Below, piece after piece: positions 1 through 9,473 of a DNA stretch of 64,000 bases. The DNA is from Qipengyuania aquimaris. Its GTDB lineage: Bacteria > Pseudomonadota > Alphaproteobacteria > Sphingomonadales > Sphingomonadaceae. The notes beneath the pieces were generated by a model, which made no database searches, was not told where the DNA came from, and was given only the letters and a program-made list of their open reading frames with translations. The stretch lies in the NCBI RefSeq assembly GCF_009827445.1, contig NZ_WTYI01000001.1:1454381-1518380 (forward strand), in the 5' to 3' direction. Positions within the stretch are counted from its first letter, which is position 1; each line of letters opens with the position of its first letter. The translations under genes were made by a program, and so were the position numbers.

Positions 1-1008
1 TTCCGCCTGCCCAGCTGCATCGACAATCGGCCACTTCGCTTCAACGAATGGGACGCGATGCGCGCGCAGACCTTCTGCGTCTCAGCAACACCAGGCACGT
101 GGGAGATGGAGCAGACCGGCGGCATTTTCGCCGAACAGGTCATCCGCCCCACCGGCCTCATCGACCCGCCGGTGGAGATCAAGCCGGTTGAAGACCAGGT
201 CCAGGACTGCATCGAGGAATGCAAGAAGACCGCCAGGATGGGCTATCGAACGCTCGTGACCACGCTGACGAAGCGCATGGCGGAAGACCTTACGGAATTC
301 ATGCACGAAGCGGGCGTGAAAGTGCGCTACATGCACTCCGACGTGGAAACGCTGGAGCGTATCGAGCTGATCCGCGACCTGCGCCTCGGCGTCTACGACG
401 TGCTCGTCGGTATCAACCTACTGCGCGAAGGCCTCGACATCCCCGAATGCGGCCTCGTCTGCATCCTCGATGCCGACAAGGAGGGCTTCCTGCGTAGCGA
501 AACCTCGCTCATCCAGACCATCGGGCGCGCTGCGCGTAACGTCGACGGGCGGGTGATCCTCTATGCCGACCGCGTGACCGGCAGCATGGAACGCGCCATG
601 GCGGAAACCGATCGCCGCCGCGAAAAGCAACGCGCCTATAACGAGGAACACGGGATCACCCCGCAGACGATCAAGCGGAAGATCGCCGATATCGTGGCCG
701 ATACCGCGTCGCAGGATGGCGTCACCGTCAGCACGGGCGACGACGAGCGCAATAACCTCGTCGGCCACAATCTTCGTGCCTACATCGAAGACCTGGAAAA
801 GCGCATGCGTGCCGCCGCAGCCGATCTCGAATTCGAAGAGGCCGGCCGCCTGCGTGACGAAATCCGCAAGCTGGAAAACGACGAGCTGGGCCTCGGAGAC
901 GAAGAGAAAAAAGCTTCACGCGTCGGTCGCAGCGATGCGGGCAGGCCCGGAACGCGCAAGACGCGCTATGGCAAGACACGCTACAAGCGGATGGGCGGCA
1001 AGCCCTAG
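1..1008 (+). CDS. uvrB: UvrABC excision nuclease subunit B, C-terminal part (5' end outside window)
   Basis: This is the DNA damage-recognition helicase of nucleotide excision repair, which loads onto DNA with UvrA and then recruits UvrC. The frame is open from base 1 (residues [16 protein letters not shown]), so the ATG at 58 is internal and the gene begins outside the window. Visible are the conserved CVSATPG and RPTGLIDPP segments, the second helicase domain with [17 protein letters not shown] and QTIGRAARN, and the C-terminal UVR coiled region (about residues 265-295, [14 protein letters not shown]) that binds UvrC. The tail is short and basic. It ends 125 bp before the next gene on the same strand. 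Identity is essentially certain; only the N-terminal half is missing. Confidence 0.97.
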   Translation, partial: FRLPSCIDNRPLRFNEWDAMRAQTFCVSATPGTWEMEQTGGIFAEQVIRPTGLIDPPVEIKPVEDQVQDCIEECKKTARMGYRTLVTTLTKRMAEDLTEFMHEAGVKVRYMHSDVETLERIELIRDLRLGVYDVLVGINLLREGLDIPECGLVCILDADKEGFLRSETSLIQTIGRAARNVDGRVILYADRVTGSMERAMAETDRRREKQRAYNEEHGITPQTIKRKIADIVADTASQDGVTVSTGDDERNNLVGHNLRAYIEDLEKRMRAAAADLEFEEAGRLRDEIRKLENDELGLGDEEKKASRVGRSDAGRPGTRKTRYGKTRYKRMGGKP

Positions 1009-1133
1009 CCGCCAGCGCTCGAACCGCCAGACTTCGACAAATAACGCCCCGGCCTCGACCAGCGGCGCGCACCGACCTTCCCACCTGCGGGGCGGCGGTT
1101 CATGCTTTCCCCATCGAATAAGGGGAGAGAACC

Positions 1134-1922
1134 ATGAGACTGCCTATCGTCCTGACGGGAGCTTTGGCGCTGACGCTTGCCGCTTGCGCGCAAACTGCCA
1201 ACGAAGATCAAGGGGAGGTCGCCATGGCGCCGTCCTTGTCGACCGAAAGCATATACGCAGCCGTGGCGAACGAAGCCCGCACCGAGCGCGCAAGGGAACT
1301 GGATGACAGCCGCAAACCGGCAGAAGTCCTCGCATTCTTCGGTCTTGAGCAGGGCGACGACGCTGCCGACCTGATTTCGGGCGGAGGCTACTGGGCGGAA
1401 ATTCTCGCGCGTGCGGTTGGTGAGGATGGCAGCGTGACTGCGCTCGAACCCGAACAGTTTTACAATGAAGAGGCGTGGACGGCGCTGGCTCAGCGAGAGC
1501 CCGGCGTTGCCCTCGAACGCTACCGTTTCGAAGCGTTCGAGCCGGGCGACGAACGGATCGACTTTGCGATCATGAACCTCGTTTATCACGACCTCTACTG
1601 GGAATCGGAAGAATATGACGTTCCCCGCTCGGAGCCCGCCGATTACCTTGCCGCGCTTTATTCGATGATGCGCCCTGGCGGTATCGTGGGCGTGATCGAC
1701 CATGTCGGCAACGCGGGCGATGCGCGCGCCACAGTCGAGGAATACCACCGCATCGACCCGCAGGTAATTCGTGACGATTTCGCAAAGGCCGGCTTCGTCC
1801 TCGAAGCGGAGAGCGACATGCTCGCCAATCCCGATGACACTCACGAAATCAGCGTCTTCGATCCTTCGATCAGGGGGAAAACGGACCGCGTCGTCATGAA
1901 GTTCGTGAAACCCGCAGAATAA
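1134..1922 (+). CDS. Lipobox-bearing methyltransferase-like protein (COG4798 type)
   Basis: A 262-residue protein with an N-terminal signal ending in a lipobox (LTLAACAQ, Cys at about residue 20), so it is predicted to be an exported lipoprotein. The rest looks like a class I SAM-dependent methyltransferase fold: DLISGGGYWAEILARAVG resembles motif I, followed by VTALEPEQF and a later NLVYHDLYW segment typical of the predicted-methyltransferase family COG4798. The start is supported by GGGGAGAG just upstream. The puzzle is topology, because SAM is cytoplasmic while the lipobox predicts export. Either export is real and the enzyme has changed function, or the lipobox is fortuitous. The substrate is unknown. 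No operon partner is evident, since the flanking genes are 125 and 95 bp away. Confidence 0.75.
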   Translation: MRLPIVLTGALALTLAACAQTANEDQGEVAMAPSLSTESIYAAVANEARTERARELDDSRKPAEVLAFFGLEQGDDAADLISGGGYWAEILARAVGEDGSVTALEPEQFYNEEAWTALAQREPGVALERYRFEAFEPGDERIDFAIMNLVYHDLYWESEEYDVPRSEPADYLAALYSMMRPGGIVGVIDHVGNAGDARATVEEYHRIDPQVIRDDFAKAGFVLEAESDMLANPDDTHEISVFDPSIRGKTDRVVMKFVKPAE

Positions 1923-2017
1923 GGTTTGCTGCGAGGCGTCGGCGCGGCGTGGCGAAGCTGTGAGGTTTCGTCGCTCCCGCGTTGACGCTCGCCCTCCCTT
2001 TCGCATAGCTGCGCGCC

Positions 2018-2557
2018 ATGTTTCGCACCATCGCGCTGGGCGCGCTCTTGCTGGTCACGGCCTGCAAGCCCCCTGCATCAGACGAATATGTAACACGTGA
2101 ACGCATTGCTGCGGAACGCGATGCACCGCGCCCTCCGATAGATTCGCCCGATACCGAGGGAGCCGTTTGGGCTTACAGCCAGGATCGCGAGCGCCTGCTC
2201 TACGGCAAGCCCGGTGCGACCCCGCTCATGGCCCTCGCCTGCGAGGACGGCGTGCTGCGCTATACCCGCTTCGTGCAGGCCGATGCCCACGCCAAGGCGG
2301 TGCTGGCGATGATCGGCAACGGCCATGTCGAACGGTTCTGGATCGATGCGGAGCAGGACGGCGAGGCCTGGATCTGGCGCGGGCGCACCCCGGCCGACGA
2401 TCCGCGGCTTGAAGTGCTCACGGGTCCGCGAACGGTGGAAGCGACTGTGCCCGGCGGCGGGTCGATCATCCTCAACCCCAGCCGCCTTCCCGCGCAATTC
2501 ATTACCGACTGCGCGCCGCTTCCTGACGGGCAAGTTCCGGAAGAAGATCAGGCGTAA
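2018..2557 (+). CDS. Hypothetical lipoprotein
   Basis: A 179-residue protein starting with a short signal and lipobox (LLLVTACKPP, Cys about residue 16), so it is probably anchored in the envelope. The mature part contains a compact domain with the pattern MALACEDGVLRYTRF, VERFWIDAEQDG and IILNPSRLPAQFITDC. I do not recognise it as a named family. Its last 56 bp overlap the 3' end of the convergent DsbD-type gene, so both C-termini are read from the same DNA. No clear Shine-Dalgarno sequence precedes the ATG. Function is unknown; the call rests on the signal peptide and normal coding character. Confidence 0.7.
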   Translation: MFRTIALGALLLVTACKPPASDEYVTRERIAAERDAPRPPIDSPDTEGAVWAYSQDRERLLYGKPGATPLMALACEDGVLRYTRFVQADAHAKAVLAMIGNGHVERFWIDAEQDGEAWIWRGRTPADDPRLEVLTGPRTVEATVPGGGSIILNPSRLPAQFITDCAPLPDGQVPEEDQA

Positions 2558-4577
2558 GCACCTGCGGCAATTGCCGCGCATCCCCGCCCGCCGGATACCA
2601 CAGGTAAAGCGGCACACCGGCAGCGCCCTGCTGCGACAGGAAAGCGGCGATGTCGTCGTCGCGCCGCGTCCAGTCACCGCGCATCGCGATGACGCCCGCT
2701 TCCTCGAACGCCGCGCGCGTCTCTTCGCGCTCGATCCCGACGCTCTCATTGACCTTGCAGGTGATGCACCAGTCGGCGGTAAACCAGACGAACACCGTCT
2801 GGCCGCTCGCGCGGGCCGCTGCGAGGTTCGCGGCCGAAAACTCCTGCGGATCGAGAATGCTCTGCGCGCTATCGGCAACGGGTGGATCGTATGTCCGCAC
2901 CATGCCGATCGCAGATACTGCGGCCATTGCGAGGCCGATCAGCGCCGGCAGCATCCTCGATTTTCCGGAAGCCTGGCCTTCCGGCGAAATCATACCCGCG
3001 AAATAGACGAGGCCCGCCGCGACACCGGTCGCCGAAAGCAGGAACTGCCCTCCACCGATGCGCCAGAGCAGCCAGCCGAGTGCGAGCAGTGTCAGCCCCA
3101 TGGGCAGTGCCATCCAACGCCGGAAGCGTTCCATCCAGGCACCGGGCTTTGGCAAACGCTTGCGGAACGCAGGCACGAAACCGACCAGCAGGAACGGCAG
3201 GGCCAGTCCGACGCCAAGCGCAGTAAAGATCGCGAAGCCCTCGATGGGTCGCAACACCAGCGCTGCCCCCAATGCGAGCGCCATGAAGGGCCCTGTGCAC
3301 GGCGTCGCCACGAAGGCGGCAAGCAGGCCTGTTGCGAAGGATCCGCCCGAACTAGGCTTGCCGCCGGAAATGGCGAGGCCGGGAATGGCGAACAGGCCGA
3401 GGAAGTTCGCGGTAATCAGTGCGGCAAGCGCAAACAGGCTCGCCACGATTGCGGGCTCCTGTAATTGGAACGCCCAGCCGACCTGCTGACCGGCCGATCG
3501 GAGCAACAGGATCAGCGCGCCAAGTCCGGCGCAGGCCAGCACGACACCCGCAGTATAGGCGAGCGCATCGCGGCGGGCCGCGCCCTCGTCGCCCCCGGCC
3601 TTCGCCAGGGCCAGCGCCTTGAGGCTGAGGATCGGAAACACGCATGGCATAATGTTGAGCAAGAAGCCGCCGACCAGCGCCGCGATCACCAGCAGGCCGA
3701 AGGGAGGCGTTTCCCGAGGCCCCCGGAATGCCTTCACACCCTCCAGCGGCACGTCTGCAGGCGTCGCCATGAACCGCACGCCTTCACCATCCCCCAATGC
3801 AAGGATGCCTTCGATGCGATCGGGCGTGTCTGCGCTATCGCCCTTGGTCCTTTCCAGTGGCAATTCGGCAACCAGCAGGTTGCCATCGCGGATCCACGTC
3901 TGCACGGCCGCATATTCGGGCCGCAAGCCATTGCCCAGAGAGGGGTTTTCCAGGAAGAGGTGCAGCTCGCCGAGGCCCATCGAGGCTGGCAGCGGGATGC
4001 CGATGCGCAGGCGCTCGCCGGAAATCTCGAAGCCTGCCTCGCTGTCGAGCATCGGCGCGATTCTCCCGCGCCACTCGTCGAAATTACCACCGCTCCGGGC
4101 GCGCAAGGCTGCATCCTGCGGCACGCATATCCGGTCGGTACAGGCGAGGTATTCGACGAAGCCCGTGACCGGGGCGAGGTTCATGACCGCAGCATCCGGG
4201 CCGGGAGTGACCGGCAAAAGAACGACGTACTCTCCCTCGAAGATGTGGTTCATCAAACCGCCGATGAGCAGCGTCTGCGGCACGGGATAAAGCGGCTTTC
4301 CGACTTGCCACCCGTCCGGAAGATCGAGCTGCAAATCCATGCCCTGCCCCGCATCGCCAGGATTGGACCAGTAGCCGTGCCACTCCTCGCTCGATGGAGT
4401 GAAGCGCAGCGCAAGCAGCCATTCCTCGCCCGGCGCGGGCGCGCCATCGGCAAAAAGTTCGACCGAGATATTCTCGTCGCCAAAGCGCGCGGCGCGATCC
4501 TGCGCGATTGCGGGAGCGGGCAAAAGGCACGTGAGGGCAAGCAGGAAAGCGGCCAGCCGGGCCAGCGAGACGTCCAT
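2502..4577 (-). CDS. Thiol:disulfide interchange protein, DsbD family
   Basis: DsbD-family proteins carry electrons from cytoplasmic thioredoxin across the inner membrane to periplasmic thiol proteins. The 691-residue protein has a signal peptide (LLALTCLLPAPAIAQ), a periplasmic N-terminal beta domain (roughly 30-290), a multi-helix membrane core with NIMPCVFPILSLKAL and the second-half TPCTGPFMALALG cysteine, and a C-terminal thioredoxin domain with W-C604-I-T-C607-K. The three redox pairs expected of DsbD are therefore represented. The frame stays open upstream to 4826, but I chose the ATG at 4577 because the signal peptide starts there and the upstream residues are low-complexity shadow. 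It is divergent from the UbiH-like gene (43 bp apart) and overlaps the convergent lipoprotein gene by 56 bp. Confidence 0.9.
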   Translation of the reverse strand: MDVSLARLAAFLLALTCLLPAPAIAQDRAARFGDENISVELFADGAPAPGEEWLLALRFTPSSEEWHGYWSNPGDAGQGMDLQLDLPDGWQVGKPLYPVPQTLLIGGLMNHIFEGEYVVLLPVTPGPDAAVMNLAPVTGFVEYLACTDRICVPQDAALRARSGGNFDEWRGRIAPMLDSEAGFEISGERLRIGIPLPASMGLGELHLFLENPSLGNGLRPEYAAVQTWIRDGNLLVAELPLERTKGDSADTPDRIEGILALGDGEGVRFMATPADVPLEGVKAFRGPRETPPFGLLVIAALVGGFLLNIMPCVFPILSLKALALAKAGGDEGAARRDALAYTAGVVLACAGLGALILLLRSAGQQVGWAFQLQEPAIVASLFALAALITANFLGLFAIPGLAISGGKPSSGGSFATGLLAAFVATPCTGPFMALALGAALVLRPIEGFAIFTALGVGLALPFLLVGFVPAFRKRLPKPGAWMERFRRWMALPMGLTLLALGWLLWRIGGGQFLLSATGVAAGLVYFAGMISPEGQASGKSRMLPALIGLAMAAVSAIGMVRTYDPPVADSAQSILDPQEFSAANLAAARASGQTVFVWFTADWCITCKVNESVGIEREETRAAFEEAGVIAMRGDWTRRDDDIAAFLSQQGAAGVPLYLWYPAGGDARQLPQVLTPDLLPELARQEAARSR

Positions 4578-4620
4578 AATCCTTGCCAGTGTCACGCCGC
4601 CCGCTCTAGGGACCGTGACC

Positions 4621-5835
4621 ATGACAGACAAGCGCGACTTGCTCATCCTCGGCGGCGGCCTCGTCGGCTCCACACTGGCGCTGGCAGCTGCGAAACAGGG
4701 TTTTTCCAGCCACCTGGTCGACCGGGCCGATCCCGCCGACCTTACGGCAGACGGTTTCGACGGGCGTGCGTCGGCGATCTCCACTGCAAGTTGGCGCCTG
4801 TTCCGCAATATCGGCCTGGCCGACACGCTGGAGCCCTATGGCTGTCCGATCGAGAGCATCGCCGTGCTCGACCAGATGAAGCCGGGCCGCATCGATTTCA
4901 CACCGGAAGAGCACGACGGTTCGCTCGGCCGGATGTTCGCCAATCGCGTATTGCGCACGGCCCTGTTCGAGGCGGTTAAGGACGAAAGCCTCATCACCCT
5001 GCACGCCCCGGTCGACGTGGTCGATCGCCAGCGCGATGCTTACGGTGTCTCCGCCACGCTCGCCGACGGGCAGGTACTGACCGCGGACCTGCTGGTCGGC
5101 GCGGAAGGGCGCAGTTCGCCCACGCGAGAGGATGCGGAGCTGAAAATGGCCAGCTGGGACTATTCCCACCGCGCGATCATCGTCGGCCTCGACCACAGCA
5201 AGCCGCATGGCGGCGTGGCGTGGGAGATCTTCTATCCCGCTGGTCCCTTTGCCCTGCTCCCACTTCTCGACGGGCCTCAAGGACAGCATCGCAGCGCGCT
5301 AGTCTGGACGGTCGACGAGAAGGATGCGGCGGGCGTCCTGAAGATGGGCGAACGCGCTTTCCTCGCCGAGGTGCAAAAGCGCATGAGGGAACTGCTTGGC
5401 GAGCTTTCTCTCAACAGCGCACGCACGTCCTATCCGCTCAGCTTCCAGCACACAGTTCGCATCGTGGGCGAGCGCATGGCGCTGGTCGGCGATAGCGCCC
5501 ACGGCATGCACCCGATTGCGGGACAGGGCCTCAATCTGGGCCTGCGCGATGTCGGCGCACTGGTCGAGGTGCTGGGCGATGCCCGCCGTCTCGGCCTCGA
5601 TCTTGGCGATATGCAGGTGCTCGAACGTTACGAGAAATGGCGCGCGCTCGATTCCATCATGGTCATGGGCGCAACCGACAGCCTGACGCGCCTGTTCGGC
5701 GTGCCGGGGAAGGCCGCCAGCGCAGTCCGCCGTCTTGGCATGGCCGGGGTCCAGCGTTCCGGCATCCTGAAGAAGTTCTTCATGGACGAAGCGCGCGGCG
5801 TATCGGGCGATGTGCCCGAATTGATGAAGGCCTGA
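4621..5835 (+). CDS. FAD-dependent hydroxylase, UbiH/UbiF/Coq6 family
   Basis: Probably a ring hydroxylase of ubiquinone biosynthesis. It is 404 residues long, typical for the family. The N-terminus has the FAD dinucleotide-binding motif LLILGGGLVGSTLALAAA, followed by DGRASAIS, and the C-terminal half has the second FAD motif GDSAHGMHPIAGQGLNLGL. All are hallmarks of the UbiH/VisC group of class A flavin monooxygenases. The ATG at 4621 immediately precedes the FAD fold; the upstream open frame is a shadow of the divergent gene. The specific ring position (C5, C6 or C1) cannot be told from sequence alone, so no symbol is given. It ends 1 bp before the convergent mitofilin-like gene. Confidence 0.88.
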   Translation: MTDKRDLLILGGGLVGSTLALAAAKQGFSSHLVDRADPADLTADGFDGRASAISTASWRLFRNIGLADTLEPYGCPIESIAVLDQMKPGRIDFTPEEHDGSLGRMFANRVLRTALFEAVKDESLITLHAPVDVVDRQRDAYGVSATLADGQVLTADLLVGAEGRSSPTREDAELKMASWDYSHRAIIVGLDHSKPHGGVAWEIFYPAGPFALLPLLDGPQGQHRSALVWTVDEKDAAGVLKMGERAFLAEVQKRMRELLGELSLNSARTSYPLSFQHTVRIVGERMALVGDSAHGMHPIAGQGLNLGLRDVGALVEVLGDARRLGLDLGDMQVLERYEKWRALDSIMVMGATDSLTRLFGVPGKAASAVRRLGMAGVQRSGILKKFFMDEARGVSGDVPELMKA

Positions 5836-5836
5836 C

Positions 5837-6718
5837 CTACTCTTCAACCGGGCTCGGCTGTTCGATCCGGTTGCCTGCACCATCGCGCAGGCGGCGCGGT
5901 TCCAGCACCGCTGCCGTTTCGATGAGATCGAGCGCGCGCTGGGCCGAAGCATAGCGTTCCGCATCGCGCAGCCAGCCTTCGGCATTCACCGCACCGGGCA
6001 GATTGCGCACTTCCGCAACGGCCGAATCCGGACGGCCGCTTTCAAGGAACAGTCGTGCACGCTCCAGTCTTTGCTGGGGCTGCGGCGATGGCGCGCTTTC
6101 GCGCCGGATGGTGAAGAGCGAGCCCAATTCGTCGGCGAAGCGCTCGAGGCTCGGCTTGCCCTCGCCCGATTGCAGGCTGGGCGCGAGGCCTTCGAGACGG
6201 AAGATCAGCTGGTCGAGCGTGACCGGTTCGCGCGAGAAGGTCAGGATGGTGTTCACGGCATTGGGCAGCGCGTCGCCGAACCGCAGCCGGAGTTGGTCGG
6301 CGAGATAGCCGAGTTCGGCACCCTTATCGACCGCACGGCGGGTTGCAAAAGCAATCAGCAGGCCTTCCGCGCGTGCCACGTTCCCGGCAGCTGCCTGCGC
6401 CTGAAGGTCGAGGCGCGACAGGCGCTGTTCGGCGGCCGCCAGGCGCTGGTCGATACCGCCCTGTTGTTCTGCCACACGTTCAACCGCCTCTGCAGCGGCC
6501 GCGCTTTCGCTGGCGCTCGGCGTGGGTGAAGGCTCAGCGCCATCGGCCGGCGTATTGTCCGCGATCTGCACGGGTTCTTCGGTGGTTTCCGGCGCGGAAT
6601 CCATGCGCCATGCGATGTAGCCCGCAACACCTGCGCCAAGCGCGAAAGCGCCGCCAACGGCAAGCAACATCGGGCGCATTCCACCACGCGCACGCCGAGT
6701 GCTCGAAAACTCGTCCAT
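5837..6718 (-). CDS. Mitofilin (Mic60)-like inner-membrane protein next to hemCD
   Basis: A 293-residue protein with a basic N-terminus, one membrane segment (about 17-38), a Pro/Glu-rich stretch, a predicted coiled coil (about 75-125, with AEQRLSRLDLQAQAAAG) and a C-terminal helical domain (about 190-285: RLERARLFLESGRPDSA, then GWLRDAERY). That architecture and its position right after hemD match the alphaproteobacterial Mic60/mitofilin proteins, relatives of the mitochondrial crista-junction protein. In bacteria these proteins are linked to intracytoplasmic membrane shape and to outer-membrane contacts. It is the third gene of a hemC-hemD-mitofilin operon, 47 bp after hemD. The family call is inference from layout and context, because similarity in this family is low. 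Confidence 0.72.
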   Translation of the reverse strand: MDEFSSTRRARGGMRPMLLAVGGAFALGAGVAGYIAWRMDSAPETTEEPVQIADNTPADGAEPSPTPSASESAAAAEAVERVAEQQGGIDQRLAAAEQRLSRLDLQAQAAAGNVARAEGLLIAFATRRAVDKGAELGYLADQLRLRFGDALPNAVNTILTFSREPVTLDQLIFRLEGLAPSLQSGEGKPSLERFADELGSLFTIRRESAPSPQPQQRLERARLFLESGRPDSAVAEVRNLPGAVNAEGWLRDAERYASAQRALDLIETAAVLEPRRLRDGAGNRIEQPSPVEE

Positions 6719-6765
6719 CTTACTCCAATCCGCGACCCCGGGCGCCTCTCATACGGGGCGCCATA

Positions 6766-7458
6766 TCAATTGGACATGGTCTGACACAATTGCTCGGCCA
6801 AGGCCAGTAGCTCCGCATCGCGTGGCTGGTTTGCGATGTGGATGGAGTGCCAGCCCTCGCCCGCCATGTCGGCGATGCGGGGACCCAGGACCGCCAATGC
6901 GAGCCTGGACCGGTCGATTTCCAGCCGCTCGCATTCCTCGAACAGGCGCTTGGCCGCTTCGCCCGAATGCAGCAGCACCACCCCGCCTACGCGCATGATA
7001 TCGGCCATCTCGTCGGGTATGTCGAGCGCCTCGGTCCGGTAGACCACGCGCGTGTCGATCGTCATGCCCTCGGGTGCCTGCAACTCGACATGGGCCTCGC
7101 CTGCAAGGCGCAGCATATGGCGTTCACCCGCTTTCATCTTGTCGAGCAAGGCCTGCAAGCCGCCCGTGCCCGTGCGGGCGACCATGTAGCCTTTTTCGCG
7201 CGCTCCCTCGGCCGTCGCTTCGCCGACTGCGTACACCGGCAAGGAGGTAAGGCGCGTGAGATGGGTGCCGCCATGACGGAAGACATTGGAACTGCCGACC
7301 AGCAGCCCATTGTAATTATCCGCCTTGGGCGCGCCCCATTCGACCGGTTCGACTTCGAACAGCGGGCAGCCTTTGACGTCCAGTTCGAGCGCTCTCGCCG
7401 TTTCCAGCGTGACAGAAAGGCCCGGCTCCGGGCGAAAGACGAATACCCGGCAGGTCAT
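6766..7458 (-). CDS. hemD: Uroporphyrinogen-III synthase
   Basis: This enzyme closes hydroxymethylbilane into uroporphyrinogen III with inversion of ring D. The 230-residue protein has the two-domain look of HemD: VFVFRPEPG at the start, LLVGSSNVFRHG, VYAVGEATAEGAREKGY, RLAGE and near the end VLGPRIADMAGEGW. HemD is poorly conserved, so position counts: it overlaps the hemC stop by 4 nt (ATGA at 7455-7458), which fixes the start and indicates translational coupling. The longer open frame upstream runs inside hemC and is not used. Cytoplasmic tetrapyrrole pathway. Confidence 0.9.
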   Translation of the reverse strand: MTCRVFVFRPEPGLSVTLETARALELDVKGCPLFEVEPVEWGAPKADNYNGLLVGSSNVFRHGGTHLTRLTSLPVYAVGEATAEGAREKGYMVARTGTGGLQALLDKMKAGERHMLRLAGEAHVELQAPEGMTIDTRVVYRTEALDIPDEMADIMRVGGVVLLHSGEAAKRLFEECERLEIDRSRLALAVLGPRIADMAGEGWHSIHIANQPRDAELLALAEQLCQTMSN

Positions 7459-8384
7459 TCCATCTGCCCGAAATTGACTGCAATCTCTGGCGGCGCATCG
7501 TCGAGAAGAGTGCGGGCCAATTCGCCCGGCGCGGCAAGATCGTCGCAAGCGAAGCTGGCCGTGCCTTCGACGCGCTGGCTGCCATCCGGGCTGAAGATCG
7601 CCGCACGCATAGTGAGGCGGTCATCGGTGCGCGTGGTCAGGACCGCAATCGGACTGTGACATGTTCCGCCCAGCCCTTGGAGCAGGGCGCGCTCGGCCAG
7701 AACTTCATCGCGGCTCTCCGCGTGATTGACCACAACCAATGCTTCGCGGGTCCGTTCATCGCTGGCCCTGCATTCGATGCCGATCGCGGCCTGCGCTGGC
7801 GCAGGAAGCCAGTCTTCCGGATCGAGCCTTACGCCGACATTGTCCTCGCCAAGGCGGGACAGACCCGCCGCAGCAAGGAAAGTCGCGTCAGCCTCTCCTG
7901 CTTCGAGCTTGGCCATGCGCGTCGCCACATTGCCGCGGATACCGACGACTTCGAGGTCGGGCCGCGCATGAAGCAATTGGGCTGCCCGGCGCGGCGCACT
8001 GGTGCCGACCTTCGCACCTTGCGGAATGGCTGCAATCGATGCTGCACCGAGCAGGGTATCGGCCTTGTCCGCACGCGGCAGGATCGCGCCTATGGCGATT
8101 ATGTCCGGGCGAATGGTCTCGACGTCCTTCATCGAGTGGACGGCAGCATCGATGCGGCCTTCGGCAAGCCACAGGTCAAGTTCGCGTGTCCACAGAGCCT
8201 TGCCCCCGATTTCGGCGAGCGGGCGGTCCTGGATCTTGTCGCCGCTGGCAATGACGGGGACCAGTTCGACCGCACCCACATCCCAGCCATGGGCGGCGCA
8301 AAGGCGGGCGCGGGCTTCCTCTGCCTGCGCCATGGCAAGCGGCGAACGGCGGGTTCCGAGGCGAAGGATGGGCGTGTCTGGCAT
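7455..8384 (-). CDS. hemC: Hydroxymethylbilane synthase (porphobilinogen deaminase)
   Basis: Polymerises four porphobilinogens into hydroxymethylbilane. The 309-residue protein has the family signatures LRLGTRRSPLAMAQAEE, GDKIQDRPLAEIGGKALWT, AAVHSMKDVE and VGTSAPRRAAQL. The cofactor-binding cysteine lies in GLGGTCHSPIAV and falls at residue 242, the same number as in the E. coli enzyme. It is the first gene of the hemC-hemD-mitofilin operon and is divergent from tsaD with only 48 bp between the start codons, so the two promoters must share that short stretch. Confidence 0.97.
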   Translation of the reverse strand: MPDTPILRLGTRRSPLAMAQAEEARARLCAAHGWDVGAVELVPVIASGDKIQDRPLAEIGGKALWTRELDLWLAEGRIDAAVHSMKDVETIRPDIIAIGAILPRADKADTLLGAASIAAIPQGAKVGTSAPRRAAQLLHARPDLEVVGIRGNVATRMAKLEAGEADATFLAAAGLSRLGEDNVGVRLDPEDWLPAPAQAAIGIECRASDERTREALVVVNHAESRDEVLAERALLQGLGGTCHSPIAVLTTRTDDRLTMRAAIFSPDGSQRVEGTASFACDDLAAPGELARTLLDDAPPEIAVNFGQME

Positions 8385-8432
8385 ATCGGCGGCTTGCCCT
8401 AGCGAGCGAGACCGCTAAGGGAAAGCGAAGTT

Positions 8433-9473
8433 ATGACGCTCGTTCTTGGCATCGAAAGTTCCTGCGACGAAACCGCAGCCGCGCTGGTCGATGGCGAACG
8501 GCGCATTATCGCCCAGCGGATCGCCTCGCAGGACGAGGAACACGCGCCCTTCGGCGGCGTGGTGCCGGAAATCGCCGCGCGCGCCCATGCCGAACGGCTT
8601 GCCCCCATGATCGAGGGCGTGCTCGCCGATGCAGGCGTCACACTGGCCGATTGCGATGCGATTGCCGCCACGGCGGGCCCCGGCCTTATCGGCGGCGTGA
8701 TGGTCGGCCTCGTCAGTGCCAAGGCGCTGGCCATGGCGAGCGATACGCCGCTGATTGCGATCAACCACCTCGAAGGCCACGCGTTGAGCCCGCGCCTCGC
8801 GGATGCCGACCTTGCGTTTCCCTATGCCCTCCTCCTTGTATCGGGCGGACACTGCCAGATCCTGCGCGTGGACGGCGTCGGTCAATACCGCCGGTTCGCG
8901 ACGACGATCGACGATGCACTGGGCGAGGCATTCGACAAGACCGCGAAGATCCTGGGCCTCGGCTTTCCGGGTGGCCCGGCGGTCGAACGGCTCGCGAAAG
9001 AAGGTGATGAAAGCGCCGTCCCCCTGCCCCGTCCCATGGTCGGCAGCGGCGAGCCGCATTTCTCGTTCGCCGGGCTCAAGAGCGCTTTCATGCGCGCTCA
9101 CCAGTCGGGCAAATATGCCGCGGCCGACATCGCCGCCAGCTTCCAGAAGGCTGCCGTCGACTGCGTGATCGACCGGCTATCCATCGCATTGGAGGCAATG
9201 GGCCGCACCGACACGCTGGTTGTTGCTGGCGGCGTGGCCGCCAATGCCACGGTGCGTGCGGCGCTGGAGGAACTGGCCGAGCGCCATTCGATGCGCTTTA
9301 CCGCGCCGCCGCCCAAGCTGTGCACCGACAATGCCGCGATGATCGCCTGGGCCGGGGTTGAAAGGCTCGCCATGCACGACTTCAAGCCCGACTCGCTCGA
9401 CATCGCGGCCCGTCCTCGCTGGCCGCTCGACCCGCAGGCAGAGCCGGTGCGCGGCGCAGGAGTGAAAGCATGA
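8433..9473 (+). CDS. tsaD: tRNA N6-threonylcarbamoyladenosine synthase subunit TsaD
   Basis: Transfers the threonylcarbamoyl group to A37 of ANN-decoding tRNAs. The 346-residue protein has the ASKHA-type start [18 protein letters not shown], the metal-binding HLEGH motif in [34 protein letters not shown] and [10 protein letters not shown]. Length and motifs are normal for bacterial TsaD. The start follows AGGGAAAGCGAAG. Its stop overlaps the gpsA start by 4 nt. The tsaD-gpsA pairing is common in alphaproteobacteria. Confidence 0.97.
   Translation: MTLVLGIESSCDETAAALVDGERRIIAQRIASQDEEHAPFGGVVPEIAARAHAERLAPMIEGVLADAGVTLADCDAIAATAGPGLIGGVMVGLVSAKALAMASDTPLIAINHLEGHALSPRLADADLAFPYALLLVSGGHCQILRVDGVGQYRRFATTIDDALGEAFDKTAKILGLGFPGGPAVERLAKEGDESAVPLPRPMVGSGEPHFSFAGLKSAFMRAHQSGKYAAADIAASFQKAAVDCVIDRLSIALEAMGRTDTLVVAGGVAANATVRAALEELAERHSMRFTAPPPKLCTDNAAMIAWAGVERLAMHDFKPDSLDIAARPRWPLDPQAEPVRGAGVKA

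Noticed and set aside
3465-4979. 504-codon open frame opposite the DsbD-type gene
   Set aside because: Runs through two real genes on both strands and lacks protein-like composition.
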